A program made the position numbers and the translations under genes. From Burkholderiales bacterium (GTDB taxonomy: Bacteria; Pseudomonadota; Gammaproteobacteria; Burkholderiales; SHXO01): 64,000 nt of DNA. The notes under the pieces were generated by a model. It was not told the DNA's origin. It saw only the letters and a program-made list of their open reading frames with translations, and did no database searches. Below are positions 1-11,770 of this stretch, in pieces. Each line of letters opens with the position of its first letter. The stretch's first letter is position 1. The DNA lies in NCBI GenBank assembly GCA_020854105.1, contig JADZGB010000031.1, forward strand, positions 310,001 to 374,000, given 5' to 3'.

Positions 1-1135
1 GATCCAGGCGCTGGGTATTGTCGTGCACGATGGTGAGCAGGCGCTTCTGGGTCTCGCTCAAATGCTGCTCCTCCAGGAGCAGTTCCGCGGCATGGTTGAT
101 GGCCGAGAGCGGGTTGCGGATCTCGTGCGCGATGTTGGCGGTGAGCCGCCCCATCGCGGCCAGCTTCATCTGCTGGGCCTCGTTCTGGATGCGGGTCAGA
201 TCCTCGAGGAAAATCACCGCGCCGCAGCTGCGACTGGAGCCGACGGAAACGAAGCGCGCGCCCGCCAGCTTGTTGGTCAGCACCGTGCGCAGCGGATCTA
301 CCCCTGTCCCCGGATCCTGGCGCCAGCGGTTGAGGCGTTCGTACAGCGCAGGCGCGTACTCCGACAGAAGGAAGTCGCTGGAGGCGCGTGGGATCGGACC
401 GAGGATCTCCACTGCCCGCCGGTTGATCTGGCGGATGGCGCCATGTTCGTCCACCACCAGTACGCCGTCCTGCATGTCGCGGATGACCAGCTGGTTGACG
501 TGCGCCATGCTGGCCAGATCGACCTCGCGCTGCGCCGCGAGCTGCTCGCTGGCCTGGGTGTAGCGCGCGAGCGAATGCGCCAGCCAGGCGGTGGCGAAGT
601 AGCCCACGCTGAGCAGGCCCGCCTGCACGAAGGAGTTGACTGCCCCGTCGCGATAGACGGTATCGACGATGTGTTCGAGCAGCACCGCGATGCTGGCAAG
701 GGACGCGAAGAACAGGGTCATCCGCCCGCGGCTGATGATGCCGGCTGCTGCCAGCGAGGCGAGCAGGAGCAGCCCCAGCCCGCTCGCCACGCCGCCGCTG
801 GCATAGGTGAGCAGCGACACGAACAGCACGTCGGCGCAGACCTGCACGGCGATCTGCGTGTTGAACTCGGGGCGGCGCGAGCGGATGCCGACGAAGAATA
901 CGCCTGCGGTCAGGATGTAGACCGCACCCGTATAGAAGAACATGGCCGGGTTGCGCGACCCGAACACGGCATCGGGAAAAATCACCGCCGAGAACAGCAG
1001 GACGGCCGCAACGATGACCCGGTAGACGTTGAAGTAGAACAGCGAGCCCCAGTAGGAACTGGCCCGCGCTGCCGTCGCTAGAGCGGGCAGATGGATCCCG
1101 CGCTGCTCGACGCCCGCCTCGACGGTCGCGCTCAT
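1..1135 (-). CDS. pilS: PilS-like sensor histidine kinase, partial (3' end outside window)
   Basis: This is the N-terminal 378 codons of a membrane sensor kinase reading off the left edge. After a short cytoplasmic lead (about residues 1-28) come several hydrophobic segments to about residue 190, the polytopic input domain of PilS. A PAS-like region follows (about 210-310, including QLVIRDMQDGVLVVDEHG). The HisKA phosphoacceptor motif AHEIRNPLSAINHAAELL has its histidine near residue 337. The ATPase domain is cut off. In PilS/PilR systems this kinase controls sigma54-dependent pilin expression; that role is inferred from family resemblance and cannot be confirmed because pilR is not in view. 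The chosen ATG is preceded by a GAGG ribosome site. The PP0621-family gene lies 139 bp upstream on the same strand. Confidence 0.85.
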   Translation of the reverse strand, partial: MSATVEAGVEQRGIHLPALATAARASSYWGSLFYFNVYRVIVAAVLLFSAVIFPDAVFGSRNPAMFFYTGAVYILTAGVFFVGIRSRRPEFNTQIAVQVCADVLFVSLLTYASGGVASGLGLLLLASLAAAGIISRGRMTLFFASLASIAVLLEHIVDTVYRDGAVNSFVQAGLLSVGYFATAWLAHSLARYTQASEQLAAQREVDLASMAHVNQLVIRDMQDGVLVVDEHGAIRQINRRAVEILGPIPRASSDFLLSEYAPALYERLNRWRQDPGTGVDPLRTVLTNKLAGARFVSVGSSRSCGAVIFLEDLTRIQNEAQQMKLAAMGRLTANIAHEIRNPLSAINHAAELLLEEQHLSETQKRLLTIVHDNTQRLD

Positions 1136-1274
1136 GCGCACCTCGCCGCCATCGAATGCGCCCGACGGCAACACGCTGCCGTCTGCGCCCATCCGTGGAA
1201 CTGCCCGTGTGCCTTCATCTGCCTCGTTTGCCCGATATGCGCTCCGCCGTGCACGAGGTGGCGAAGGCTTCCGA

Positions 1275-1529
1275 CTATTCGTCCTTTCGTTCCCTCTGGC
1301 CGCTCAGCCGAAGGTGCTCGTCGCTGCAGTAGAACCTGCCGCGGGATGCGAACCCCTCGCTGCGCGGGAGGTGCACCCCGCACATGGCGCAGCGGACCAT
1401 GTCCTCCGGGATGGAGGGCGGCGGTGCCGGCCGGCGTTCCTCCCGGGGCTGCTCACCCTGGCGTCGCGCCCGACTGACAATCAGGTAGACGACGATGGCA
1501 AGGGCGAGCAGGAGAAGGAACTTGGCCAT
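1275..1529 (-). CDS. PP0621 family small membrane/zinc-ribbon protein
   Basis: An 84-residue protein with one N-terminal hydrophobic segment (about residues 3-19), a short Arg/Pro-rich linker, and a C-terminal cysteine cluster: CAMCGVHLPRSEG followed by FYCSDEH. The three cysteines and a histidine resemble a zinc-ribbon or treble-clef fold. This architecture is that of the conserved PP0621 family, which in many beta- and gammaproteobacteria sits immediately upstream of pilS. It does so here, so co-transcription with the kinase is likely. Its function is unknown. The ATG start gives the membrane anchor directly and no better upstream start is seen. Confidence 0.8.
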   Translation of the reverse strand: MAKFLLLLALAIVVYLIVSRARRQGEQPREERRPAPPPSIPEDMVRCAMCGVHLPRSEGFASRGRFYCSDEHLRLSGQRERKDE

Positions 1530-1702
1530 GCACGGCTTCGCTGGATGGGTTTACGGCGCAAAAGTGAACTTTTGCAGCCCGAAAGGCAAGATGCCCGAAA
1601 CGAGAAGATGAAGAAGGGGACGCACGAGCGGCGGAAGGCGCGCTGATGATACCGCAGGGCCGACAGCGGACCAAGGCGGATCTGACTGCACGAAGCATCA
1701 TG

Positions 1703-1779
<77 letters not shown>

Positions 1780-1828
1780 ACGCTTCGCGGAAAGGACCAG
1801 ACCAGGAAGATTCCGTCTGGGAAACGGA

Positions 1829-2806
1829 TCAGTGGGACCGGGTCACGGCAAAGGACGCCAATTGTATCAGAGAGTCCCGATAAATCGAACGCGGCAGCGC
1901 ATCGAGTGAGGCGATCGCGCGCTTGCTCTCGGCATCGGCCTGATGTCGCGCATAGTCCAGCGCGCCCGTCTCGTGGATCGCACCCAGGACCGGCTTGAAT
2001 TCGGCGAGGCCGCCGTGCTCGATGGCGGCACGGATCAGCGCGGTCTGCTCCGGCGTACCGTGCTTCATGGCGTGGATCAGCGGCAGCGTCGGCTTGCCCT
2101 CTGCCAGATCGTCGCCGAGGTTCTTGCCGGTGCGTTCGTGATCCCCGGAATAATCGAGCACGTCGTCGATGAGCTGGAACGCGGTGCCCAGATGCATGCC
2201 GTAGCGGGCGAGCCCGTCCTCCACCTCCGGGCTGGCGTGACTGAGGATGGCGCCGATCTGGCCGGCCGCCTCGAACAGCTTGGCCGTCTTGAATCGGATG
2301 ACCTGCAGGTAGCCATCCTCGGCCACGTCGGGATCGTTGCAGTTGAGCAACTGCAGAACCTCGCCCTCGGCAATGGTGTTGGTGGCGTTGGCCAGCACTT
2401 CCATGACGCGCATGTGGCGCAGGTCCACCATCATCTGGAACGCGCGTGAATAGAGGAAGTCGCCGACCAGCACACTGGCCGGATTGCCGAACAGCGCGTT
2501 CGCCGTCGACTTGCCGCGCCGCAGGTCGGACTCGTCCACCACGTCGTCATGCAGCAGGGTCGCGGTGTGGATGAACTCGACCACCGCTGCCAGCTGGTAG
2601 TGTGCGCTGCCGCTGTAGCCACATGCGCCCGCTGCCAGGATGACCAGGGCCGGGCGCATGCGCTTGCCGCCCGAACCGATGATGTGTTCCGCCACCTGCC
2701 GCACCAGCACGACATCCGAATGCAGCCGGCCGCGGATCACTTCGTCGACCGCGCGCATCTCCTCCGCGATGAGGCTCTGAACGGGCTGGAGGGTGTCGAG
2801 GGTCAT
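1829..2806 (-). CDS. ispB: Octaprenyl diphosphate synthase (trans-isoprenyl diphosphate synthase)
   Basis: A 325-residue all-alpha prenyltransferase that elongates farnesyl diphosphate with isopentenyl diphosphate to make the C40-type side chain of ubiquinone. Both aspartate-rich motifs are present: HDDVVDESD (first DDxxD-type motif, near residue 86) and [11 protein letters not shown] (second, near 213). GGKRMRP (about 46-52) is the diphosphate-binding loop. The length is typical of IspB. I chose the ATG at 2806 ([10 protein letters not shown]); an 18-codon upstream extension is possible but unlike the family. It is divergent from rplU, the common arrangement in proteobacteria. The exact chain length (C40 versus C45/50) cannot be read from sequence alone. 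Confidence 0.93.
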   Translation of the reverse strand: MTLDTLQPVQSLIAEEMRAVDEVIRGRLHSDVVLVRQVAEHIIGSGGKRMRPALVILAAGACGYSGSAHYQLAAVVEFIHTATLLHDDVVDESDLRRGKSTANALFGNPASVLVGDFLYSRAFQMMVDLRHMRVMEVLANATNTIAEGEVLQLLNCNDPDVAEDGYLQVIRFKTAKLFEAAGQIGAILSHASPEVEDGLARYGMHLGTAFQLIDDVLDYSGDHERTGKNLGDDLAEGKPTLPLIHAMKHGTPEQTALIRAAIEHGGLAEFKPVLGAIHETGALDYARHQADAESKRAIASLDALPRSIYRDSLIQLASFAVTRSH

Positions 2807-2902
2807 GTTCGGAACGGGGCGGCGGGCTGCTCCGAAGGATACCACTCCCATCGCCGCCACACCGCCTGCACCCGGGTCCGTGCGGCCGCGCCGCGCGCTC
2901 GT

Positions 2903-2931
2903 TTGACCGCCCTACTGGTGCCCTGTATACT
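2903..2931 (+). promoter_or_regulatory. Predicted sigma70 promoter for rplU-rpmA
   Basis: TTGACC (2903-2908) and TATACT (2926-2931) are separated by exactly 17 bp, and the -10 box ends 34 bp before the rplU ATG. Both hexamers match the consensus at five of six positions. This is what would be expected for a highly expressed ribosomal protein operon. It is a sequence prediction only. Confidence 0.75.
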
Positions 2932-2965
2932 TCGCCGTTTTTCGCGAAGCGCTAGGGACTTAGCC

Positions 2966-3277
2966 ATGTACGCAGTGATCAAGACCGGCGGCAAGCAGTA
3001 CCGCGTGAGTGCCGGGGAGAAGCTCCGGGTCGAATCGCTCCCGGCCGAGATCGGCGCCGAGATTACGCTCGACCAGGTCCTCATGGTTGCCGACGGCGAC
3101 AAGGTCACCACCGGATCGCCCATGTTGCCCGGCGCTTCCGTCAAGGCCACCGTCCTTGGCCACGGCCGTGGAGAGAAGATTCGCATCTTCAAGATGCGCC
3201 GGCGCAAGCACTATCGCAAGACGCAGGGGCATCGCCAGAACTACACGGAGATCCAGATCAGCGGGATTTCCGCCTGA
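2966..3277 (+). CDS. rplU: 50S ribosomal protein L21 (bL21)
   Basis: A 103-residue protein starting [20 protein letters not shown], the characteristic L21 N-terminus. The C-terminal basic segment [16 protein letters not shown] contacts 23S rRNA in this family. Length matches standard bacterial L21. It is followed after 17 bp by rpmA, and the pair has an upstream sigma70-like promoter and a downstream intrinsic terminator, so it forms a compact operon of its own. A GGGACTTAGCC stretch precedes the ATG. Confidence 0.98.
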   Translation: MYAVIKTGGKQYRVSAGEKLRVESLPAEIGAEITLDQVLMVADGDKVTTGSPMLPGASVKATVLGHGRGEKIRIFKMRRRKHYRKTQGHRQNYTEIQISGISA

Positions 3278-3294
3278 GACACGGAGAGTAATCG

Positions 3295-3552
3295 ATGGCA
3301 CACAAGAAGGCAGGCGGCAGTTCGCGCAACGGGCGCGATTCCAATGCAAAGCGCCTGGGCGTCAAGCGCTTCGGCGGTCAACTGGTCTCGGCCGGCAGCA
3401 TCATCGTGCGCCAGCGCGGCACCCAGTTCCATCCCGGTGAGAACGTCGGGATCGGCCGCGATCACACGCTCTTCGCGCTCATCGACGGGCACGTGAAGTT
3501 CGCCACCAAGGGCCGGGATAACCGTCCGACGGTAATCATCGAGCCGGCCTGA
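3295..3552 (+). CDS. rpmA: 50S ribosomal protein L27 (bL27)
   Basis: An 85-residue L27 beginning [20 protein letters not shown]. The unprocessed-type N-terminus (MAHKKAGG) reaches the peptidyl-transferase centre in this family. The rest ([29 protein letters not shown]) is canonical. The gene is preceded by GGAGAGT and sits 17 bp after rplU. A strong hairpin plus T-run follows at 3574. No unusual substitutions are visible. Confidence 0.98.
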   Translation: MAHKKAGGSSRNGRDSNAKRLGVKRFGGQLVSAGSIIVRQRGTQFHPGENVGIGRDHTLFALIDGHVKFATKGRDNRPTVIIEPA

Positions 3553-3573
3553 GGCAGCACCACCTCATCGCCG

Positions 3574-5889
<2,316 letters not shown>

Positions 5890-5956
5890 AGTCCCCCGAT
5901 CTCGGAGACCAAGTCCGAACAGGATGCGACGCTTCACCGCTGGCGCCGCCCTCCTC

Positions 5957-6547
5957 CTATCTCGAAATCCTGGGCGAGCGGTTGTCCGGCTCGGGTGGGT
6001 TCTTCAACAGCCGCACGATGGTCTTGGCGTTGCCCCGATTGCTGCCCTTCTTCAGCCCATCGAGGCACAGGAACCCATCGATCAGCGACGCCCGGTAGTT
6101 GTTGAGCCGCTTCGGTTCCACCTCCTCCCATGCCGCGCCGGCATCGCGGCGCCAGCTGCGGTCCGGATTGGCGTAGGCGTAGTCCTTCCATTGCATGGTA
6201 TCGCAGCGCACGCCGGAGTAGGTCAGGTTGCGAACTCCGCTCGCCGATCGCACTTCCAGGATGAAGCGGATCACGCTGTCCTCGCCCACGCTCAGGGTGG
6301 ACCCGTCGATGAAGAAGCGGCTGGTGGCGCGCCCGGTGGCGGTGTACTCGATCAGATCCTTGTCCTGCGGGAAAGCGGGCGGCGGGACATCGAGTTCCCT
6401 GAACGGCAGCTCCTCGGGCGCGTTGGTGATCGGATTCTCCAGTTCGCGGCGCCGCACGGCATCGGCAGGAAGCGCCATCAGCAGGCCGAGCCCGAGCGCA
6501 ATGACACAGGCCGCCGTCCGGTTCACGTATGTCGAATGCATGCTCAT
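5957..6547 (-). CDS. CNP1-like family exported protein
   Basis: A 196-residue protein with an N-terminal signal peptide (about residues 10-27, CVIALGLGLLMALPADA). The mature region includes FRELDVPPPAFPQDKDLI, GVRCDTMQWKDYAYANPD and the C-terminal GNAKTIVRLLKNPP. This pattern is the CNP1-like domain of Neisseria and other betaproteobacteria, whose function is unknown. In many betaproteobacteria it lies between proB and rppH; here it follows proB convergently while rppH is about 54 kb away. Two in-frame ATGs (6547 and 6541) are available. The first overlaps the cfa stop in an ATGA arrangement, suggesting coupling to cfa. Confidence 0.8.
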   Translation of the reverse strand: MSMHSTYVNRTAACVIALGLGLLMALPADAVRRRELENPITNAPEELPFRELDVPPPAFPQDKDLIEYTATGRATSRFFIDGSTLSVGEDSVIRFILEVRSASGVRNLTYSGVRCDTMQWKDYAYANPDRSWRRDAGAAWEEVEPKRLNNYRASLIDGFLCLDGLKKGSNRGNAKTIVRLLKNPPEPDNRSPRISR

Positions 6548-7761
6548 GAGTACAGGTGGGCGCGGGTGGGCGGCAGCGGCTGGCTGCCGTCGCGCTGCGC
6601 CTTCACGCCGAGAAGTTGATAGATAGAGATCCAGCCGCGCGCGAAGGCGTGCGCGGAGCCGGCCATGTAGATCAGCCACACTCTTAGCGCCTTCTCGCCG
6701 ACCATCTCACGTGCCGCCTCCTTCGAGCCCTCGAGCCGGTCCACCCAGTGCCACAGCGTGCGTGCGTAATGCTGCCGCAGGCATTCGGCGTCCCACGCCT
6801 CCAGGCCCTGCCGGCCCATCTCCTGCACGACGTGGCTCACGTGCATCAATTCTCCGCCGGGGAACACATAGTCCTCGACGAACTCGCCGATCCCCCCGCC
6901 CAGTCGTGCGCCGTCCAGCGAGTTGGTGGTGATGCCGTGATTCATGACGAGTCCGCCGGGCTTGAGCAGCCGGTGGATCTTGGCGAAGTAGACGGGCAGG
7001 TTGTGCCTGCCAACGTGCTCGAACATGCCCACGCTCGAGATCCTGTCGAAGGGTCGATCCTCGGGAACATCCCGATAATCGAGCAGACGCACCTCACAGC
7101 GGTCCTGCAGGCCCAGCTCGCGGATGCGCTGCGTCGCGTAAGCATGCTGGGCCTGCGACAGCGTGATGCCAAGCGCGTCGACGCCATAGTTGCGCACCGC
7201 CCACAGGATCAGGCCGCCCCAGCCGCATCCGATATCCAGCAGCCGGTCACCGGGCTGGAGCAGAAGCTTGCGGCAGATGTGATCGAGCTTCTGCTCCTGC
7301 GCCTTGTCGAGCGTGTCGTCGAAGGACTTGAAGTAACCACAGGAATAGACCCGGTTGCGATCCAGCCAAAGGCCGTAAAAATCGTTGCCCACGTCGTAGT
7401 GGCTCTGGATGTTGCGCCGGTCGGCGTCGCGGCCGTGCCGCCACCACTTCCAGCCCGCGTGCCCGGACCCGTAGATCGCACTCTGGCCGGACACGAGCGC
7501 CTCGCCCGCGCGGATCACCTCGCGCATCGATCCATCCAGGTCGATCTCGCCCTCCACGTAGCAGCGGGCGAGCTTGCCCAGTGCAGGTCTGGCGAGCTTC
7601 GCCAATGCGCCCGGCGACTTCACGGTCAGCGTGACGGACGTCGCCCGTGGTGCTTCGATGAAGCGCCCGTTCCACAACCGGATGTTGACGGGCGCACTGA
7701 CCTTCTTGATGCGCTGTTCGACGAGGTCGATCAACCGACCCGGTGCGACGACGGCAGTCAT
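6544..7761 (-). CDS. cfa: Cyclopropane-fatty-acyl-phospholipid synthase family methyltransferase
   Basis: A 405-residue SAM-dependent methyltransferase of the CFA synthase/mycolic-acid synthase family. The SAM-binding loop LLDIGCGWGGLILW lies at about residues 174-187. NIQSHYDVGNDFYGLWLD (about 117-134) and YSCGYF are hallmark segments before it. It would transfer a methylene group to the cis double bond of membrane phospholipid acyl chains. An N-terminal domain of about 110 residues with no recognisable catalytic motif is typical. A paralogue with another lipid substrate is possible because several members of this family coexist in proteobacteria. It is followed by the CNP1-like gene with a 4-bp overlap. 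Confidence 0.88.
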   Translation of the reverse strand: MTAVVAPGRLIDLVEQRIKKVSAPVNIRLWNGRFIEAPRATSVTLTVKSPGALAKLARPALGKLARCYVEGEIDLDGSMREVIRAGEALVSGQSAIYGSGHAGWKWWRHGRDADRRNIQSHYDVGNDFYGLWLDRNRVYSCGYFKSFDDTLDKAQEQKLDHICRKLLLQPGDRLLDIGCGWGGLILWAVRNYGVDALGITLSQAQHAYATQRIRELGLQDRCEVRLLDYRDVPEDRPFDRISSVGMFEHVGRHNLPVYFAKIHRLLKPGGLVMNHGITTNSLDGARLGGGIGEFVEDYVFPGGELMHVSHVVQEMGRQGLEAWDAECLRQHYARTLWHWVDRLEGSKEAAREMVGEKALRVWLIYMAGSAHAFARGWISIYQLLGVKAQRDGSQPLPPTRAHLYS

Positions 7762-7861
7762 GTGTGAGGTCTCCGAGCTGATCGTGGTCCGGCCACCGCG
7801 GAAGGATACCGAAGCCTGAGCTTTTACTCCCGTTCGTGCGCTGCATCAAGACTGTTGGAAA

Positions 7862-8449
7862 CTACATGGACAAATCCCCGAGGAGGGACTGTCGCACCGA
7901 CGGGCCCAGCTGATCGACCACCGCCCGGTAATGCGGATGGTCCACCCCGACCGAGAGGCGAGCTCCGTCGCGCAGCGCCTGCTTCATCCCTGCATCCACT
8001 TCGAACCTCAGGAAATGGACCGAGGAGGTCTTGCTTTCGTTCTCGCGATCCATGTCCTCGTCCGCAATGGCGAACACGCGAGGATGGTTCTCCACCCGCA
8101 CCCATACCCTGTCCTCCACGCCGATCAGGCGTGTCAGTTCCTGCTGGCGTTCGTCCACGTCGGCGTACTCGATCATCATGGTCGCCTTCCAGTTGCTGCC
8201 ATCCGGAATGAGCGGATTGTACGCATCCAGTTCGGACTGGATGCCTTCCTCCTCGAAGGTCCGCTCCGTGCGCAGCATCTCCTGCACCTGGTAGCGCATG
8301 GTCATCTCGTCCTCGAACTGCAGGGTGACGTGCTCGCCCACGTGCACGGTGCGGTTCTTCTTGTGGGCGATGATGTTGGCTCGGAACTCCTTGCGGACCT
8401 TGGCGTAGGCCTCGAGGCTCATCAGGCTGTCGCGGGAGATGTGCGGCAT
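7862..8449 (-). CDS. DUF3501 family protein
   Basis: A 195-residue soluble protein without signal or membrane segments. The N-terminus MPHISRDSLMSLEAYAKVRK and the core HKKNRTVHVGEHVTLQFEDE with RYQVQEMLRTERTFEEEGI are characteristic of DUF3501. The family has no established biochemical function but is repeatedly found with rubrerythrin and an Fe-S oxidoreductase, as here. That suggests a shared redox or peroxide-related role. The ATG at 8449 is preceded by AAGGAA at suitable spacing; longer upstream starts would overlap the previous gene. It is the third gene of the rubrerythrin operon, 43 bp after the Fe-S gene. Confidence 0.85.
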   Translation of the reverse strand: MPHISRDSLMSLEAYAKVRKEFRANIIAHKKNRTVHVGEHVTLQFEDEMTMRYQVQEMLRTERTFEEEGIQSELDAYNPLIPDGSNWKATMMIEYADVDERQQELTRLIGVEDRVWVRVENHPRVFAIADEDMDRENESKTSSVHFLRFEVDAGMKQALRDGARLSVGVDHPHYRAVVDQLGPSVRQSLLGDLSM

Positions 8450-8492
8450 GGGGTGATTCCTTTCTGCTGTATTCATCTGCATGGCTGTCCGG

Positions 8493-9818
8493 TCAGAGTC
8501 CGTACGCAATGCGCAACAGGCTGATCGGATGCGCCTTCTCTGCCGTTGCACCGTCTCCCATCCCCTGCAGGATGTGGCGGCCCGCGATCGGGCAGTCCGA
8601 ACTGACGTAATCCGGCTCGTTGCTGCCCATGGCGCGGAACACGGGTCGCCCGATCTTCATGGAGTTGTCGAAGTATTCCTTCTTGACGCCCCAGGTGCCG
8701 TCGTGGCCCGAGCAGCGCTCGACCGTGTTGACCTCGGTGCCCGGCACGAGCTCGAGCATCTCCCGGGTACGCAGGCCCATGTTCTGTACGCGCAGGTGAC
8801 ACGGAACGTGGTAGCTGACCTTGCCCAGCGGCCTGCTGAACTCGGTCTTGAGCAGGCGGTCGCGGTGGCGCAGGGCGAGATACTCGAAGGGGTCGAACAT
8901 CGCGGCCGCCACCGCCTTGCACTCCGGGTCATCCGGGAACAGGAGCGGGATCTCCTGCTTGAACATCAGCGTGCAGGACGGGATGGCAGTGAGGATCGCG
9001 TAACCCTCGCGCGCGAGTTTCGCGAGCACCGGGAGGTTGCCGTTCTTGAGCTTCTCCACTGCCTCCAGGTCGCCCAGTTCCAGCTTCGGCATCCCGCAGC
9101 AGTTCTCCTTCTCGACGATGATCGCGGGAATCTCGTTGTGCTCGAGCACGCGCAACAGATCCTGGCCGATGCCCGGTTCGTTGTAATTGACGTAGCAGGT
9201 CGAGAAGACGGCGACCTTGCCGGGCGTGTTCGCACCGTCCTTGACGGGGAAACCCGCATTCGCGCGCGCCGTGCTGCGGAATTTCGCCGAAGTGTACTCG
9301 GGCAGCACGCGATCGGCGTGGATCCCGAGCGTGTCCTGCATGAGTTTGCGCGTGACCGGTGTCTTGTTGACGGCGTTCACCATCTGCACCACGACCGGAA
9401 TGGAGGCGAGCTTGCCGAGCGCGTCCGTGCTCGAGAGCAGCTTGTCGCGGAAGGTGATCTCGCCTTTCCTGTGCTTGAGCGCCTTGGCCCGCAGCATGAG
9501 GTGCGGGAAGTCCACGTTCCAGGGGTGCGGCGGAACGTAGGGGCACTTCGTCATGTAGCACAGGTCGCACAGGTAGCACTGGTCGACGACCTTCCAGTAG
9601 TCCTCCTTCCTGACCCCGTCGACCTCCATGGTCTGACTGTTGTCGACCAGGTCGAACAGCGTCGGAAACGACGTGCACAGGCTGACGCAGCGGCGGCAGC
9701 CATGGCAGATGTCGTACACACGCTCGAGTTCCTTGAACAGGGCGGCTTCGTCGTAATACTCCGGCTTCTTCCACTCGATGGGATGCCGGGTGGGCGCTTC
9801 AAGACTGCCTTCACGCAT
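8493..9818 (-). CDS. Heterodisulfide-reductase-like / GlpC-like (Fe-S) oxidoreductase
   Basis: A 441-residue soluble iron-sulfur protein. Two ferredoxin-like [4Fe-4S] motifs are at the N-terminus: [11 protein letters not shown] (Cys 38, 41, 44, 48) and [13 protein letters not shown] (Cys 81, 84, 87, 92). The C-terminal half carries two cysteine-rich CCG-type domains. The first, ending ENCCGMP, is intact. In the second, CHLRVQ is followed by CSGHDG, so the usual CCG is CSG. This is the GlpC/HdrD architecture of electron-transfer subunits. Lying between rubrerythrin and DUF3501, it may supply electrons to the rubrerythrin di-iron centre, an inference from context. An in-frame TTG at 9830 is an alternative start. 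Confidence 0.87.
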   Translation of the reverse strand: MREGSLEAPTRHPIEWKKPEYYDEAALFKELERVYDICHGCRRCVSLCTSFPTLFDLVDNSQTMEVDGVRKEDYWKVVDQCYLCDLCYMTKCPYVPPHPWNVDFPHLMLRAKALKHRKGEITFRDKLLSSTDALGKLASIPVVVQMVNAVNKTPVTRKLMQDTLGIHADRVLPEYTSAKFRSTARANAGFPVKDGANTPGKVAVFSTCYVNYNEPGIGQDLLRVLEHNEIPAIIVEKENCCGMPKLELGDLEAVEKLKNGNLPVLAKLAREGYAILTAIPSCTLMFKQEIPLLFPDDPECKAVAAAMFDPFEYLALRHRDRLLKTEFSRPLGKVSYHVPCHLRVQNMGLRTREMLELVPGTEVNTVERCSGHDGTWGVKKEYFDNSMKIGRPVFRAMGSNEPDYVSSDCPIAGRHILQGMGDGATAEKAHPISLLRIAYGL

Positions 9819-9847
9819 GGTCGGGAACAACGCTGGAAGTTGCGAAC

Positions 9848-9924
9848 CCGGGACGGCGCGAACGGCCGTCCCGGTCCGGATACGTCTGGAGGCCCCTCGG
9901 CGCCGCGGGGAGTCGCCCCGCGGC
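9848..9924 (-). other. Two strong intergenic stem-loops between rubrerythrin and Fe-S genes
   Basis: In the 127-bp gap there are two perfect inverted repeats. One has a 9-bp stem, GCCGCGGGG (9902-9910) with CCCCGCGGC (9916-9924) and a 5-nt loop. The other has a 10-bp stem, CCGGGACGGC (9848-9857) with GCCGTCCCGG (9865-9874) and a 7-nt loop. Neither is followed by a T-run on the minus strand, so they are not classical terminators. They could stabilise the rubrerythrin mRNA end or lower downstream expression. Confidence 0.6.
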
Positions 9925-9945
9925 AGCCGCAGGCCGGGGACGCGC

Positions 9946-10368
<423 letters not shown>

Positions 10369-10490
10369 GCACGTTCTCCTCAGGTCGTTGGGGAATCGTC
10401 CACGTCGGGGACCCGTCCCGACGCTGGATGCCCGTCTCCGGGCCTCGTTCTCGAACGCGTCGCAACCGGGTGCTGTCGCCGACGGCGTGT

Positions 10491-10505
10491 TTAGACTTGG
10501 TCTAA
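10491..10505. promoter_or_regulatory. Perfect palindrome, candidate operator of rubrerythrin operon
   Basis: TTAGAC-TTG-GTCTAA is a perfect inverted repeat with 6-bp arms and a 3-bp spacer. It starts 11 bp downstream of the predicted -10 box, so it would occupy roughly +5 to +19 of the transcript, a position suited to repression. Arms of the GAC/GTC type recall Rrf2-family (IscR-like) sites, but no regulator can be assigned. No regulator gene is adjacent. Confidence 0.6.
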
Positions 10506-10516
10506 GAGATAAACGA

Positions 10517-10545
10517 AGTATAGAAGCAGCCCGATGCTGCGTCAA
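10517..10545 (-). promoter_or_regulatory. Predicted sigma70 promoter of rubrerythrin operon
   Basis: On the minus strand TTGACG (10545-10540) and TATACT (10522-10517) are separated by exactly 17 bp. The -35 box overlaps the stop codon of the upstream MFS gene. The predicted start near 10510 gives a 5' leader of about 140 nt before the rubrerythrin ATG, containing the palindrome. Confidence 0.75.
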
Positions 10546-11732
10546 ACGGCCTGCATCGGCGCCCTGTGCCGTGCGAGGCGCGCCCCGAACCACCAGGCCA
10601 GCACCAGCAGCCCGAGGCCTGAACCAAGGATGACCGGTACGAAGCCGAGCGCCGCGAGCGCCTGACCGAAGGCGGCCGCACCGGCTGCCTGACCCGCGAA
10701 CAGGCAGAAGGCGAAGAACGAGACCGCGGCCCCGCGCGTCTTCGGCGCCATCTCCGTCGCCCGCGTCTGCAGCGTGTTGTGCAGCATGTAGAAGGCGAAC
10801 CCGGAGGCGACGAAGAAGGGAACCGCGGCGATCCAGCCGGGGGCGAGCGCGATGCCGGCAAAGCACGCGAATAATGCAACGCCGCCGCCAAGCGTCAGAC
10901 CGCGTTCGCGCAGCCGGGGCACCAGCCACTTCACCGACGCGCTGTAGCCGATGCCGCCGACGCTGAAGCCGGCGATCACCAGTCCGATGAGGAAATAGTT
11001 CAGACCGAAGCGTGCCTCCAGGTACGCCCCCAGGTAGGCGAAGGTTCCATAGAACAGGAATCCTTCGATGGCCACCGTGAACACCACCACCCGCACCCAG
11101 GGGTCGCGCGCGAGCTGCAGGTACTGCCGCAGCGGATGCGTGCGCGGCCCGGACACGATGGCCTGCGTCGCGCGCGCTCCCGGGACGAGCAGCAGCCCCA
11201 CCACAGCGAACAACGCCGCCATCGACACGAACACCATGCGCCAGGACAGCAGCTCGCTCAGTGCGCCGGCGATCAGCGGGCCCAGCATCTGCCCGCTGAG
11301 CGTCGAGGCCATGAAGCGGCCCAGCACCAGCTGCCTGCGCTCGTATCCGACGTTGTCTCCGATGAACGCGAGCGACAGGGGGATGACCGCGGCTGCGCCC
11401 ATGCCGGTGAGGAAGCGCGCCACCGACAGGTGGACGAGACCGCTTGCCGCAGCACAGGCGAGAGAGGCGGCGGCGGCGATGAACATCCCGATGGTGACCG
11501 CACGCAGCTTGCCGATGCGGTCCCCCAGCGGTCCGTGCACGATCTGGAACAGGGCGTAGCCGAGCGTGAATCCGCTCACCACCGCGCCAGCCGCGCTGAC
11601 GCTGGCCGAAAAATGGCCGGCCAGCACGGGCACGAGCGGGTCGGCGATGCGCAGGTTGGCGCCGGAGACGAACGCAGCCAGGGCGAGCAGGCGGATGGAG
11701 CGGGCGGCGTGAACGTCGGGAGCGCTGGACAT
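10542..11732 (-). CDS. MFS transporter
   Basis: A 396-residue major facilitator protein with about twelve hydrophobic segments. The motif-A-like loop GPLGDRIGKLRAV lies between TM2 and TM3 (about residues 70-82), and a central basic loop separates the two six-helix halves. This looks like the drug:H+ antiporter DHA1/YnfM-type subfamily, but the substrate cannot be inferred. It is divergent from the fatty acid desaturase gene with only 38 bp between starts, so promoters overlap. Its stop overlaps the -35 box of the rubrerythrin promoter. Confidence 0.85.
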   Translation of the reverse strand: MSSAPDVHAARSIRLLALAAFVSGANLRIADPLVPVLAGHFSASVSAAGAVVSGFTLGYALFQIVHGPLGDRIGKLRAVTIGMFIAAAASLACAAASGLVHLSVARFLTGMGAAAVIPLSLAFIGDNVGYERRQLVLGRFMASTLSGQMLGPLIAGALSELLSWRMVFVSMAALFAVVGLLLVPGARATQAIVSGPRTHPLRQYLQLARDPWVRVVVFTVAIEGFLFYGTFAYLGAYLEARFGLNYFLIGLVIAGFSVGGIGYSASVKWLVPRLRERGLTLGGGVALFACFAGIALAPGWIAAVPFFVASGFAFYMLHNTLQTRATEMAPKTRGAAVSFFAFCLFAGQAAGAAAFGQALAALGFVPVILGSGLGLLVLAWWFGARLARHRAPMQAV

Positions 11733-11770
11733 GTCGGACGCAAGTGTAGCGGCAGGAGTATCGTAGAAGC

